Shown: positions 1 through 7,997, counted from the first letter of the stretch. The stretch: 59,109 nt of DNA from Streptomyces montanisoli (GCF_017813245.1 NZ_JAGIQL010000023.1:1-59109); one strand, 5' to 3'. Notes: a model not told the origin generated them from the letters alone. Numbers and translations are program-made.

Positions 1-672
1 GCCCTCGCGCGCCGTGCCCTCGCGCGCCGCGCGCTTGCGGGAGCGCACCAGCTCGACGGCGAGCGGCACCAGCGAGACGATGACGATCAGGGCGATGATC
101 GGCAGCAGGTAGCGGTCGACGTTGGGCACCGACGAGCCCAGCGCGTACCCCGCGAGCACGAGGCCGATCGACCACACCAGGCCGCCGGCCGTCTGCCACA
201 CGGTGAAGGTGCGCACGGGCACGCCGAGCGCGCCCGCGAGCGGGTTGAGCACGGTCCTGACGACCGGGATGAACCGGGCGAGCACGACCGCCTTCGCGTG
301 CCCGTACCTCGCCAGCAGCTCCTCGGCCCTGACCGCGCCCTCGTGCAGCCGCCGCGACCGGCTGCGGTCGAGCAGCGCGCGCCCGCCGCGCCGCCCGATG
401 ATGTACCCGACCTGCGCCCCGACCAGGGCGCCGACGGCGGACGCGACGAGCACCTGGGGCAGCGACAGCGCGGAGCCGCGGTCGGCGGTCCCCGTGCACA
501 GGAGCCCCGCGGTGAACAGCAGCGAATCGCCGGGGAGGAAGAACCCGATCAGCAGCCCGGTCTCGGCGAACATCACCAGGGCGATGCCCGCGACACCGAA
601 CGCGGACAGGAGGGATCGTGCGTCGAGCACGTTCACGGCGAGCTGTGCGGCCGTGAACAGGGGTGCGGCCAT
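1..672 (-). CDS. DedA family membrane protein (3' end cut off by window)
   Basis: The frame is open from the ATG at 672 to base 1, so at least 224 residues are present and the C-terminus is missing. DedA proteins are polytopic membrane proteins; several are now known as undecaprenyl-phosphate (C55-P) flippases. Family hallmarks are visible: FFLPGDSLLFTAG near residue 45, a GAQVGYIIGRRGG segment, and ARFIPVVRTVLNPLAG with the two conserved arginines. The last visible residues are basic and include a short AREG repeat made by a 15-bp tandem repeat at bases 1-30. Divergent from the FetB-like gene. The upstream operator at 752-773 recurs in front of the PAP2 gene at 3812, which fits a lipid-carrier recycling role. 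The family call is secure; the flippase function is inferred. Confidence 0.9.
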   Translation of the reverse strand, partial: MAAPLFTAAQLAVNVLDARSLLSAFGVAGIALVMFAETGLLIGFFLPGDSLLFTAGLLCTGTADRGSALSLPQVLVASAVGALVGAQVGYIIGRRGGRALLDRSRSRRLHEGAVRAEELLARYGHAKAVVLARFIPVVRTVLNPLAGALGVPVRTFTVWQTAGGLVWSIGLVLAGYALGSSVPNVDRYLLPIIALIVIVSLVPLAVELVRSRKRAAREGTAREG

Positions 673-751
673 GGTCGCGAACCTTCTCCTCGTGGTGCGA
701 CCGCGGCGGGGGGCCGAGGCCCGAAGTCCCGGACGGCCGGCGTCGGACCTT

Positions 752-773
752 TCGTCTACAACACTGTAGTCGA
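752..773. promoter_or_regulatory. Operator-like inverted repeat TCGTCTAC-N6-GTAGTCGA
   Basis: Near-perfect dyad whose arms are TCGTCTAC and GTAGTCGA with a 6-base centre, flanked by further symmetric TTT/AAA. It lies in the DedA/FetB divergent region, 79 bp from the DedA start and 144 bp from the FetB start. The same arms and spacing occur at 3725-3746 before the PAP2 gene. The CTAC...GTAG core resembles sites of the BlaI/MecI winged-helix repressor family; that assignment is inference, and no such regulator gene is in the window. Confidence 0.6.
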
Positions 774-810
774 AAGAGGGGCGGCCGCCCTTCCGGCGGC
801 GCGCCTCTGA

Positions 811-861
811 CACTCTTCCGAGCGCGGGCCTCGGCCCCTGGCACTCTTCCGAGCGCGGGCC
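811..861. repeat. Perfect 20-bp direct repeat upstream of the FetB-like gene
   Basis: CACTCTTCCGAGCGCGGGCC occurs at 811-830 and again at 842-861, with a 31-bp period (about three helical turns). The second copy ends 56 bp before the FetB-like start. It could be a duplicated protein-binding site or a recent slippage duplication. Confidence 0.75.
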
Positions 862-917
862 ACGCGTCGCAGCACGGGCCACGCAGAGGACCCACACACG
901 GAGAACGGACGGTACCC

Positions 918-1703
918 ATGCGCGACACCACGGTCACGGCCGCCTCGCTGCTCCCCGTCGACAGGACGCTCGGGATCGTGCTGGCCGCGCTCCTGCTGGC
1001 GGCGATACTCGTGTCCGCCCGCTACCACCTCGGGGCGGAGACAGGTCCTAAGCGGTGGCGCCAGATCGCGTTCGCGGGGGTCAGGGCCGCGGTCCAGCTC
1101 GCGGCGGTGTCCGTGGTCATCACGTACGTGATCCGCTCGCTGTGGGCGCTGACGGCGTTCCTGCTCCTGATGTTCGCGACAGCGGTGCGCACGGCGGGCC
1201 GCCGGCTGACCTCCGACGGGTCCTGGTGGCTCACCGCCGTACCCATCGCCGCGGCCACCGCCCCGGTCGTCGCGGCGCTGCTGCTGACCGGGCTCGTGCC
1301 GCTGAAGGGCATCGCGCTGATCCCCATCGCCGGGATCCTGCTGGGCGGCGCGCTCACCGCGACGGTGCTCGCCGGCCGGCGGGCGCTGGACGAGCTGACG
1401 CAGCGGCGCGGAGAGGTGGAGGCCGCCCTGTCGCTCGGCTTCCTCGACCGGGACGCCCGCCTCGAAGTCGTGCGTCCCGCGGCGTCCGACGCCCAGCTGC
1501 CCGGCCTCGACCAGACGCGCACGGTCGGGCTCGTCACCCTTCCGGGCGCGTTCGTCGGAGTGCTGCTGGGCGGCGCTTCGCCCCTGACGGCGGGGGCCGT
1601 CCAGCTGTTCGTGCTGATCGCGCTGATGGCCGTGCAGGCCGCCGCGGTGGCCCTGACCGTCGAACTCGTCGCCCGGGGGCTGCTGCACCGGCCCGCGCAG
1701 TAG
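918..1703 (+). CDS. FetB/YbbM-type (UPF0014) ABC permease
   Basis: 261 residues from the ATG at 918; the reading frame extends far upstream, but the earlier part is low-complexity and unlike the family. Six or seven hydrophobic segments are spread along the protein. The family signature LPGLDQTRTVGLVTLPGAFV, near residue 195, is diagnostic of the FetB/YbbM permeases, which in E. coli pair with the ATPase FetA in iron homeostasis. No ATPase gene lies on either side (DedA upstream, glycosyltransferase downstream), so the partner must be elsewhere or the protein works differently. A 20-bp direct repeat and the DedA operator lie upstream. Confidence 0.88.
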   Translation: MRDTTVTAASLLPVDRTLGIVLAALLLAAILVSARYHLGAETGPKRWRQIAFAGVRAAVQLAAVSVVITYVIRSLWALTAFLLLMFATAVRTAGRRLTSDGSWWLTAVPIAAATAPVVAALLLTGLVPLKGIALIPIAGILLGGALTATVLAGRRALDELTQRRGEVEAALSLGFLDRDARLEVVRPAASDAQLPGLDQTRTVGLVTLPGAFVGVLLGGASPLTAGAVQLFVLIALMAVQAAAVALTVELVARGLLHRPAQ

Positions 1704-1827
1704 GACGGCGAGGTCCGCGCGGCGGGCCGGCGACGACCAGGGCGGGACGAACGCTGCGTGAATATGATCTGCCTGCATGACGCAGTAGTCGCCCGGGGGG
1801 TCGCTCGCACCAGGTAAGGACGCCGCT

Positions 1828-3654
1828 GTGGACGACACCCTGCACGCTCCCGTCGACGACTCAGGACCGCGTCCACCCGGCCGCCGCATTCTCACCCTGC
1901 GCCACGTACGCGCCGGGCGCGCGGCCGCGGACCCGGCGCCCGCGCAGTGGCACAGAGGGCTGACGTTGCTCGCCACGATCAGCCTGTTCATCGGCACCCG
2001 GACACTGTGGACGACGGCGATGCACCGGCACCCGCCGGTCGCCGGGGTGATCTCCCTCTGCTACGCCGCGATCCTCGTCTGCGGGGTTCTCGCGCTCGCT
2101 GTGCGCGGGCGCCGGGCACTCGCACGCGTGGACGGCCTCGTGCTCGCCGTGGCGATCACCCTGGTGGTCTGCGGCTACTGGCTCGACCACGCGGGCAGCG
2201 ACGAGGGCGTGCTGACGGCGCAGGCCGCGCTCCAGATCCTGCACGGTCGCCCCGTCTACGGTGATCCCTGGCCCTGGTTGTTCGGCACGCCGCGCGTCGG
2301 CCTCACCAAGACCATGGCGGGCGGCGGCGACTTCACGTACGGCTACCCGCCGCTGACCGCCATGATCGCCGCGCCCGTGCGGCTGGTGATCCACTCCACC
2401 GCGGCCGCCACCCTGGTGACCAGCGCCGCCCTGATCATCGGGACGCTCGTGCTCTGGCGACTGCTCCCGGTGCCGTGGCGCTCGGCCGCCACCGCGGTCT
2501 GCCTCGGCTTCGGCATGCTCCCGGCGTACGCACGGCTCGGCTACCCGGCCGTACTCGCCCTCGCCCTGCTCGTTCCCGTCGTGGTCCGCTGGCCCGCCAC
2601 GGGGGCGGGCGGCAGGCTCGGGCGGTACGGGGTGCTGCGCGCGGTCTGCCTCGGCGCCGCGTGCGCGGCCCAGCAACTGGCATGGTTCCTCGCTCCGTTC
2701 CTGCTCATCGGCGTGTACGCCGTGCGGCGCGGCGACATGGCCGGGCACGGCGACCCGGCACCGGACGCGAGAGAAGCCGATGGCGACCGGGCACGGCTGC
2801 GCACACCGGGCCGCCGCGCGCTCGCCGTCACGGCCCGCTACGCCGGTGTCGCCGCCTTGACCTGGGCGGTGCTCAACGCGTACGTCGCCGCCCTGGGCCC
2901 GCGCGCCTGGGCCTCCGGGCTGCTGCTGCCCATCAGCCAGGGCGCGATCCTGCACGGGCAGGGCCTCATGGGCATCTCGTACTACTTCACCCCGGGCAGT
3001 AGCAGGCTGGACTTCTACTCCTACGCGACCCTCCTGCTGCTGCTCGGGCTGCTCGCCGCGCTCGTCCTGTTCGCACGGCGGCTCGGGCCCGCGCTGACGG
3101 TCCTGCCGTGGCTCCCCTTCTACCTGTCGACCCGCTCGCAGGACGGGTACTACCTGCTCATGACGCCGCTCTGGCTCGCCGCGGCCGCCACCGTGCCGGC
3201 CTCCGCGCTGGCCGGCGCGTGGCAGCCGCGGCTGCCGCTGGGGCGCCGCGCGAAAGCGGCGTGCGGTGCGGGCCTCCTGCTGCCCGCGGCGGCGTGCGCG
3301 GCGATCGCGGCGGCGAGCCCCGCACCACTGCGCATGACGGTCACCGCACGGTTCACGGACACGCCCCGGCACGGGATCACCTCGGCGGCCGTGCGGGTCG
3401 TCAACACGACGGGCACGACGCTCACCCCGCATTTCGCGAGCCGCGCGGCCCAGAGCGCCTCCGGCTGGTGGGCGATCACGTCGGGGCCCGCGTCAATCGG
3501 GCCGCACGCCTCGGCGACGTACGAGCTGACGCCGCCGCACGGGTTTCGGCGGGTGGCGCGCGGCGGCCACACGCTGCACATGATCGCCGTCACGGGGAAG
3601 CCGATGACCATCACCACCGCGCTCGTGCCGGACCCGGCCGCCGCCGGGCGGTGA
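1828..3654 (+). CDS. Polytopic membrane protein, GT-C/GT87-like glycosyltransferase
   Basis: 608 residues starting at GTG 1828, preceded by an AGGTAAGGA ribosome site 8 bases upstream. After a ~45-residue charged N-terminus come roughly ten membrane segments. The first large loop carries an acidic DEGVLTAQAALQILHGRPVYGDPW-like region near residue 130, typical of lipid-phosphosugar-dependent GT-C enzymes (GT39/GT87), followed by a YGYPP motif. The C-terminal ~110 residues form a hydrophilic, beta-rich tail (TVTARF...THPHF-like pattern) outside the membrane. Such enzymes move sugars from polyprenyl-phosphate donors to extracytoplasmic acceptors. It sits between DedA/FetB and PAP2, so a cell-envelope role is likely. 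Fold class moderately sure; acceptor unknown. Confidence 0.6.
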   Translation: MDDTLHAPVDDSGPRPPGRRILTLRHVRAGRAAADPAPAQWHRGLTLLATISLFIGTRTLWTTAMHRHPPVAGVISLCYAAILVCGVLALAVRGRRALARVDGLVLAVAITLVVCGYWLDHAGSDEGVLTAQAALQILHGRPVYGDPWPWLFGTPRVGLTKTMAGGGDFTYGYPPLTAMIAAPVRLVIHSTAAATLVTSAALIIGTLVLWRLLPVPWRSAATAVCLGFGMLPAYARLGYPAVLALALLVPVVVRWPATGAGGRLGRYGVLRAVCLGAACAAQQLAWFLAPFLLIGVYAVRRGDMAGHGDPAPDAREADGDRARLRTPGRRALAVTARYAGVAALTWAVLNAYVAALGPRAWASGLLLPISQGAILHGQGLMGISYYFTPGSSRLDFYSYATLLLLLGLLAALVLFARRLGPALTVLPWLPFYLSTRSQDGYYLLMTPLWLAAAATVPASALAGAWQPRLPLGRRAKAACGAGLLLPAAACAAIAAASPAPLRMTVTARFTDTPRHGITSAAVRVVNTTGTTLTPHFASRAAQSASGWWAITSGPASIGPHASATYELTPPHGFRRVARGGHTLHMIAVTGKPMTITTALVPDPAAAGR

Positions 3655-3724
3655 GCGCCGGTCGAAGCCGCCCGCGACTCCCCTTGCCCCGTTCGCCGTT
3701 CAGGATTTGGCCGGGCCCGGCTCA

Positions 3725-3746
3725 TCGTCTACTGTCACGTAGACGA
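3725..3746. promoter_or_regulatory. Second copy of the TCGTCTAC-N6-GTAGACGA operator
   Basis: Perfect 8-bp arms TCGTCTAC and GTAGACGA with a 6-base centre, 65 bp upstream of the PAP2 start. Arm sequence and spacing match the site at 752-773, implying that one repressor acts on both the DedA and PAP2 promoters. Confidence 0.65.
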
Positions 3747-3811
3747 ACCGGGCCGGCCGGACCCCTCCGACCTGCGCGGCGCCGGCCGACACGTACGAAG
3801 GAAGCGGCCTC

Positions 3812-4459
3812 ATGACCACGCACGCGGCGGCGACGCTCGCCTACAACGGTTCCGGCATCGACGGGTCGCTCTTCACCTCCGTCACCGGGTTCGCACGCGA
3901 CACCCGCTGGCTGAACTCGGCCATCGACCTGTGGACCACCGCCGGGCTCGCCGTCTTCGCCGTCCTCATGGTGATCGGCTGGTGGAACGCCCGGCGCCGC
4001 GGCGCGCGCGCCATGACGCTCGCGCTGGCCGTGCCGGTGTCCGTGGCGGTCACCTTCGCCGTCGCCGAGGTGGTGAAGAAGTTCGTCGCCGAGGTGCGGC
4101 CCTGCTACTCGCTGCCCCACGACTACTACATCGAGGCGTGCCCGGTCCGCAGCGACTACGCCTTCCCCAGCGGGCACTCCACCACCGCCTTCGCGACGGT
4201 CGCGGCCCTGTGGCTGCTCGACCGGCGCCTGAGCGCGGTGGCGGCGATCTTCGCGCTGTTCGAGGGGTTCACCCGGGTGTACGTCGGCGCCCACTACCCG
4301 CACGACGTGATCGGTTCCGCGATCCTGGCCCTGCCGGTCGCGTACGTGGTCAGCCGGGTGATCGCGCGGGCGGCGACGCCGCTGGTCGCGCGGCTGAGTA
4401 CGGGCGTGCTCCAGCCGCTGCTGACGACGCAGGCGCCGGAGACCGGCACGCCCTCCTGA
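3812..4459 (+). CDS. PAP2 superfamily phosphatase, probable undecaprenyl-pyrophosphate phosphatase (BcrC type)
   Basis: 215 residues from ATG 3812 with an AAGGAAG ribosome site. The three phosphatase motifs are in order: KKFVAEVRP (KX6RP) near residue 90, the PSGH loop at 117-120 and TRVYVGAHYPHDV (SRxxxxxHxxxD type) about 35 residues later, set among five or six membrane helices. Enzymes of this shape dephosphorylate C55-PP or phosphatidic/phosphatidylglycerol phosphate on the outer membrane face. The operator shared with the DedA gene favours the C55-PP recycling role; substrate is inferred. Convergent with apbE, which ends 24 bp away. Confidence 0.85.
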   Translation: MTTHAAATLAYNGSGIDGSLFTSVTGFARDTRWLNSAIDLWTTAGLAVFAVLMVIGWWNARRRGARAMTLALAVPVSVAVTFAVAEVVKKFVAEVRPCYSLPHDYYIEACPVRSDYAFPSGHSTTAFATVAALWLLDRRLSAVAAIFALFEGFTRVYVGAHYPHDVIGSAILALPVAYVVSRVIARAATPLVARLSTGVLQPLLTTQAPETGTPS

Positions 4460-4483
4460 GCGGCGGGCCGGCCGTCCGCCCCG

Positions 4484-5257
4484 TCACCTCGGGCGCGGGG
4501 CGGGGAAGCCGTCGCTGTGCCGTACCTCTCCGCCGGGCGTGACGGCGAGTACCTCGTATCCCGCGGCGCGCGCCGTCCCCGGCAGGGTGGCGCTGCCCTT
4601 GGCGAAGACCGCCGTGGCGAGGACGTCGGCCCAGGTCAGATGGCGCCCGGTCACGGTCACCGACAGCAGGCCGCGCGCGGGCCGGCCGGTGTGCGGATCG
4701 AGGATGTGGGCACCGCGCTCCGCCGTGCCCGACGTGGCGACGGCGAGATCGTTTCCCTCGGCGACGGCGACGAGCTCGCCGGGGCGCAGCGGGTGCGCGA
4801 CGCCGACGCGCCACGGCGTGCCGGGGGCGCTCTCGCCCCGCAGCTGGATGTCACCGCCGCCATTGACACTCGTGTTGTGCGCCCCCGCGTTGTGCAGCAG
4901 CCACGAGGCGCGTTCCACGGCCCAGCCCTTCACGAGGCCCGACGGGTCGAGGCGCCCGTCGGGCGCGGCGCTGAAGTAGCCGTCCGTGTCGCGCCTGGCG
5001 TGCTCGCACAGGGCCAGCACCTCGGCGACCTCGGCCGGGCACCGCTCCGGCGTGGTCTCACCGCGCCGCAGGCGGCTGACGGCGCTGTCCTCGCGGTAGG
5101 TCGAGAACACACGGTCCACGTGGTGCAGCCAGGCCACCGCGTCGGCGAGCCCCTGGCGTACGCGCTCCGTGGCCCGGTCGCGCACGTCGAAGGAGAAGAC
5201 CGTCCCCATGACGTGCTCGACGTGGCGCACGCCCGTGGCGGCGGCCCGCTCAGGCAC
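4484..5257 (-). CDS. apbE: ApbE, FAD:protein FMN transferase
   Basis: 257 residues. ApbE enzymes split FAD and attach FMN through a phosphoester to Ser/Thr of an [ST]GA[ST] motif in extracytoplasmic flavoproteins. Visible family blocks: HVMGTVFSFDV at the N-terminus, DPSGLVKGWAVERA near residue 105, SVNGGGDIQLRG near 130, ATSGTAERGAHILDPHTGRP near 175 and TWADVLATAVF near 210 (metal/FAD site). No signal peptide is obvious, so it may act on the cytoplasmic side before export, as some actinobacterial forms do. It overlaps the FMN-binding gene by 8 bases, and that protein carries the target motif, so it is the evident substrate. Confidence 0.92.
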   Translation of the reverse strand: MPERAAATGVRHVEHVMGTVFSFDVRDRATERVRQGLADAVAWLHHVDRVFSTYREDSAVSRLRRGETTPERCPAEVAEVLALCEHARRDTDGYFSAAPDGRLDPSGLVKGWAVERASWLLHNAGAHNTSVNGGGDIQLRGESAPGTPWRVGVAHPLRPGELVAVAEGNDLAVATSGTAERGAHILDPHTGRPARGLLSVTVTGRHLTWADVLATAVFAKGSATLPGTARAAGYEVLAVTPGGEVRHSDGFPAPRPR

Positions 5258-5678
5258 CGGCGCGGTCCAGCGCGCTCTGCAGCGACCTGATGTAGCCCTC
5301 GCTGGTGTAGCTCGCCCCGGAGACGGCGTCTATCCGGGCGCTCTGCGCCCCGAGCGCCTCCTGCGTGAGCCGGGGCACCGCGTAGCCGGCGATCTCCCGG
5401 TCCCGGCCGCTTCCGTTGGGCACCTGGAGGACCGTGACCTTGGTCAGGCGCCCCCTTTGCAGGGTGGCGGATACCTGGACGGGTCCGTAGCGCGTGTCGA
5501 CGGTGGTGCCGGTCCAGGTGCCGTCGGCCGTGGCGCTCCCACTCGGACGAGGGGTGGGCGAGGTCGTCGCTGGGGCCCGCGCGGTGACGGCGGGCGGTGC
5601 GGACTGGTGCGGCTTGAGCGACAGCAGCAGGACGACGCCCGCGGTGGTCGACAGCGTGGTGAGGACCGCTCTGCGCAT
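5250..5678 (-). CDS. FMN-binding domain protein, exported, covalent FMN acceptor
   Basis: 142 residues. An N-terminal signal/anchor helix (AVLTTLSTTAGVVLLLSL) is followed by a Pro/Thr/Ser-rich linker to about residue 50, then a single FMN-binding domain of NqrC/RnfG type. The acceptor motif DAVSGASYTSEGY near residue 120 contains the [ST]GA[ST]xT sequence on which ApbE places FMN. It lies between the ferric-reductase-like gene (27-bp gap) and apbE (8-bp overlap), forming an operon that would pass electrons from cytoplasmic NAD(P)H through the membrane haem/FAD protein to an external FMN. The final electron acceptor is unknown. Confidence 0.88.
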   Translation of the reverse strand: MRRAVLTTLSTTAGVVLLLSLKPHQSAPPAVTARAPATTSPTPRPSGSATADGTWTGTTVDTRYGPVQVSATLQRGRLTKVTVLQVPNGSGRDREIAGYAVPRLTQEALGAQSARIDAVSGASYTSEGYIRSLQSALDRAGA

Positions 5679-5705
5679 GGTCTGCTCGTTTCTCCGTGGT
5701 CCTGG

Positions 5706-7073
5706 TCAGAAGGCGAAAGACTCGTGGTGGATGCGGCCGCGCGCGACGCCGGCGGCGCGCAGGGCCCGGGTCGCCGCTGCCGTCATGGCGGGCGGGCCGC
5801 ACAGGTAGACGTCGTGCGCGGTGAGGTCGGGGACGGCCCTGAGCAGGGCGCGCGCGGTGAGCGGCAGCGCGTGGGGCCCGGCGGCGTCGTCGAGGGCGTA
5901 GAGCACACGCGTGCCGCGCTCGGCGGCCAGGGCGTCGAGTTCGCCGCGCAGCGCCAGGTCGCGCGCGCTGCGGGCCCGGTACATGAGGGTGACCTCGCCC
6001 GGCAGCGTCTCGAAGAGCGTGCGCAGCGGGGTGATGCCCACTCCCCCGGCGATCAGCAGGGCCTTGTCGCCCGACGCGCGTGCCTGGGTGAAGCCGCCGT
6101 AGGGCCCCTCGGCCCACACCCGGGTCCCGGGGGCCAGGTGGGCGAGCGCCGCGCTGTGCGTGCCGACGGCCTTGACGGTGATCCGCAGGGAGCCCGACCC
6201 GGCAGGAGCCGACAGCGAGTAGGGGTTGGCGGCCCACCACATGCCCGGGGCGAGGAACCGCCACCGGAAGAACTGGCCCGGCCTGACGGTGAGTTCGTCG
6301 AGCCGCCGGCCGGTCAGGTACACGGAGACGATGCCCGGCGCCTCCGGGTGCACGGCCGCGACCCGCAGCCGGTGGCGGATCGTACGGCGCACCGGCACGA
6401 CGAAGCGGAACCAGACGAGCAGTGCCGCGATCGTCAGGTACATCGCGTACCAGGCGAGCTGGAGCGCGCGGTTTCCCACGAAGTCGGCGCCGTTGGCGAG
6501 CTGGTGCCCGAAGACGAGGAACACCGCGAGGTAGGTGGCGAAGTGCAGGTGGTACCAGGTCTCGTAGCGCATCCTGCGCCGTGCGGCGCGGGCGGACACC
6601 ACGCCGGTGGCGAGGAGGAGCAGGAACCCGATGGTCCCCTTGAGCATCTCCGGGTAGTGCAGGACCAGTGTTCCCGTCTGGCTCACGACGGAGGTGTGCG
6701 AGGTGAGGGAGTACCCCCAGATGATCAGCAGGACGTGCGCGGAGGCCAGGCAGACCGTGTAGCGGCCGCCCATGGCGTGCCAGCGGGCCAGCCGGTCCGT
6801 GCCCACGCCGTGGTCGAGCAGCGGCACGCGTGCCATGAGGGCGAGGAGGACGGCGCAGGCGTACCCGGCGAGCAGCCCGGTGATGCGGCCGGCGTCGGTG
6901 AGCCAGCCGGCGGCGCCCACCACCGACGTCGTGTCGCTCCACCACAGCCCGACGATGGCTGCGGCGCCCGCGCCGATGAGGGCCTGTGCCGCCGCGGGGA
7001 CCAGGCGCACGGCGGAGCGGCGGGCCGGGGGCGCGGCGGCAGCGGCCCGGCGGGGCGTGGTCTCGGTGGTCAT
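5706..7073 (-). CDS. Ferric-reductase-like transmembrane flavocytochrome (FAD/NAD(P)H)
   Basis: 455 residues from ATG 7073, chosen because AGGGAGA lies 7 bases upstream; an in-frame ATG at 7169 would add an Arg-rich stretch crossing the likely promoter. The N-terminal half has about six membrane helices with His pairs (RWHAMGGRY, ASAHVLL, WYHLHFAT, VFGHQL) expected to hold b haems. The C-terminal half is a ferredoxin-NADP reductase module: RPGQFFRWRFL, NPYSLS for FAD, GGVGITPLRTLFE for the nucleotide and CGPPAM near the end. The protein moves electrons across the membrane; with its two downstream genes it forms a three-part redox chain. Divergent from the two-component genes at 7254. Confidence 0.9.
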   Translation of the reverse strand: MTTETTPRRAAAAAPPARRSAVRLVPAAAQALIGAGAAAIVGLWWSDTTSVVGAAGWLTDAGRITGLLAGYACAVLLALMARVPLLDHGVGTDRLARWHAMGGRYTVCLASAHVLLIIWGYSLTSHTSVVSQTGTLVLHYPEMLKGTIGFLLLLATGVVSARAARRRMRYETWYHLHFATYLAVFLVFGHQLANGADFVGNRALQLAWYAMYLTIAALLVWFRFVVPVRRTIRHRLRVAAVHPEAPGIVSVYLTGRRLDELTVRPGQFFRWRFLAPGMWWAANPYSLSAPAGSGSLRITVKAVGTHSAALAHLAPGTRVWAEGPYGGFTQARASGDKALLIAGGVGITPLRTLFETLPGEVTLMYRARSARDLALRGELDALAAERGTRVLYALDDAAGPHALPLTARALLRAVPDLTAHDVYLCGPPAMTAAATRALRAAGVARGRIHHESFAF

Positions 7074-7150
7074 CGGCTGTCTCCCTGGTCGCGGCCGGCC
7101 GTATCGGCCCTGCCGCTGTCGCGGGTCGGGACGCAAGCCTCGCCGCACAC

Positions 7151-7206
7151 CCTCTGAGCAGCCTCTCAATGAGCGCCCTCGGCCGGATTCAGAGCAAACT
7201 CAGAGG
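7151..7206. promoter_or_regulatory. Head-to-head pairs of 11-bp-spaced direct repeats (OmpR-type boxes)
   Basis: On the plus strand TCAGAG occurs at 7189-7194 and 7200-7205, exactly 11 bp apart. Facing them, CTCTGA at 7152-7157 and CTCTCA at 7163-7168 are also 11 bp apart. The outer blocks CCTCTGAG (7151-7158) and CTCAGAGG (7199-7206) are perfect inverted copies. Tandem half-sites one helical turn apart are the usual target of OmpR-family regulators, and the gene at 7254 encodes one. The arrangement would let one regulator control both the redox operon and its own operon. Confidence 0.6.
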
Positions 7207-7253
7207 TGGACCGCCGCCGCGGGCGCACGGGTGGAGGAGATGCTGGAGACACG

Positions 7254-7997
7254 ATGGACAACGATTCGCCCCGCTCGCCCCGCTCGGTACTGCGCAGGCC
7301 CGACGGCACTGCCGCCCGCGTCCTCGTCGTCGACGACGAGCCCGACCTCACCGAGGCCCTGGCAGGGGCGCTCGCCTACGAGCACTGGGATGTGCGCACG
7401 GCCGCCGACGGTGCCTCGGCCCTCACCACCGCGGAAGGCTTCAGGCCGGACGCGGTCGTGCTGGACTGGATGCTGCCCGACCTCGACGGCCTGCAGGTGC
7501 TGAAGGCGCTGAGGCGCACGCTCCCGCACGTGTGCGTGCTGTTCCTGACGGCCAGGGACGCGGTGGAGGACCGGATCGCCGGCATCACGGCGGGCGGCGA
7601 CGACTACGTCACCAAGCCGTTCAGCCTCGAGGAGGTGCTCGCCCGGCTGCGTGGCCTGCTGCGCAGGGCGGGCATGGCGCGGGAGCCCGCCGACGACGTG
7701 CTGCGTGTCGGCGACCTCACCATGGACGAGGACGCGCGCGAGGTGGCGCGTGCGGGGGTGGCGGTGGATCTGTCGCGCACCGAGTTCGAGCTGCTGAGGC
7801 TGCTCATGCACAATCCGCGCCGCGTGCTGTCGAAGGAGCAGATACTGGACCGCGTGTGGTCCTACGACTTCGGCGGCAGGGCGCACGTCGTCGAGCTGTA
7901 CATCAGCTACCTGCGCAAGAAGATCGACGCCGGGAGGACGCCGCTGATCCACACCGTCCGCGGGGTCGGCTACGTCCTCAAGCCGGACGCGCCGTGA
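7254..7997 (+). CDS. OmpR-family two-component response regulator
   Basis: 247 residues from ATG 7254, with GGAGA 6 bases upstream; an earlier in-frame ATG at 7206 sits in the repeat region and is less likely. Receiver domain at about 25-140: acidic pair VVDDEPD, phospho-acceptor Asp in VVLDWMLPD, switch Thr in LFLTARD, Lys in YVTKPFS. Winged-helix effector domain at about 155-245 with LSRTEFELLRLLM, and YISYLRKKID recognition region ending HTVRGVGYVLK. The histidine kinase gene follows with a 4-bp GTGA overlap. Probable target: the paired repeats at 7151-7206 controlling the flavin redox operon and itself. The signal is unknown. Confidence 0.92.
   Translation: MDNDSPRSPRSVLRRPDGTAARVLVVDDEPDLTEALAGALAYEHWDVRTAADGASALTTAEGFRPDAVVLDWMLPDLDGLQVLKALRRTLPHVCVLFLTARDAVEDRIAGITAGGDDYVTKPFSLEEVLARLRGLLRRAGMAREPADDVLRVGDLTMDEDAREVARAGVAVDLSRTEFELLRLLMHNPRRVLSKEQILDRVWSYDFGGRAHVVELYISYLRKKIDAGRTPLIHTVRGVGYVLKPDAP

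Noticed and set aside
1..30. 15-bp tandem repeat at the window start as an assembly artefact or mobile-element end
   Set aside because: It stays in frame as an AREGT-type repeat in the DedA C-terminal tail, which tolerates such sequence.
756..1997. Long antisense open frames opposite the FetB-like and glycosyltransferase genes (up to 413 codons)
   Set aside because: Arg/Gly/Pro-rich translations with no family motif, no ribosome site and perfect overlap with well-supported genes; typical high-GC shadow frames.
4460..4483. Weak GC-rich dyad between PAP2 and apbE as a terminator
   Set aside because: Only about 5 bp pair with certainty; not distinguishable from GC-rich background.
4930..6945. 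671-codon minus-strand frame spanning apbE, the FMN-binding gene and the ferric-reductase-like gene
   Set aside because: It runs in another frame across three recognised genes and has low-complexity, basic composition.
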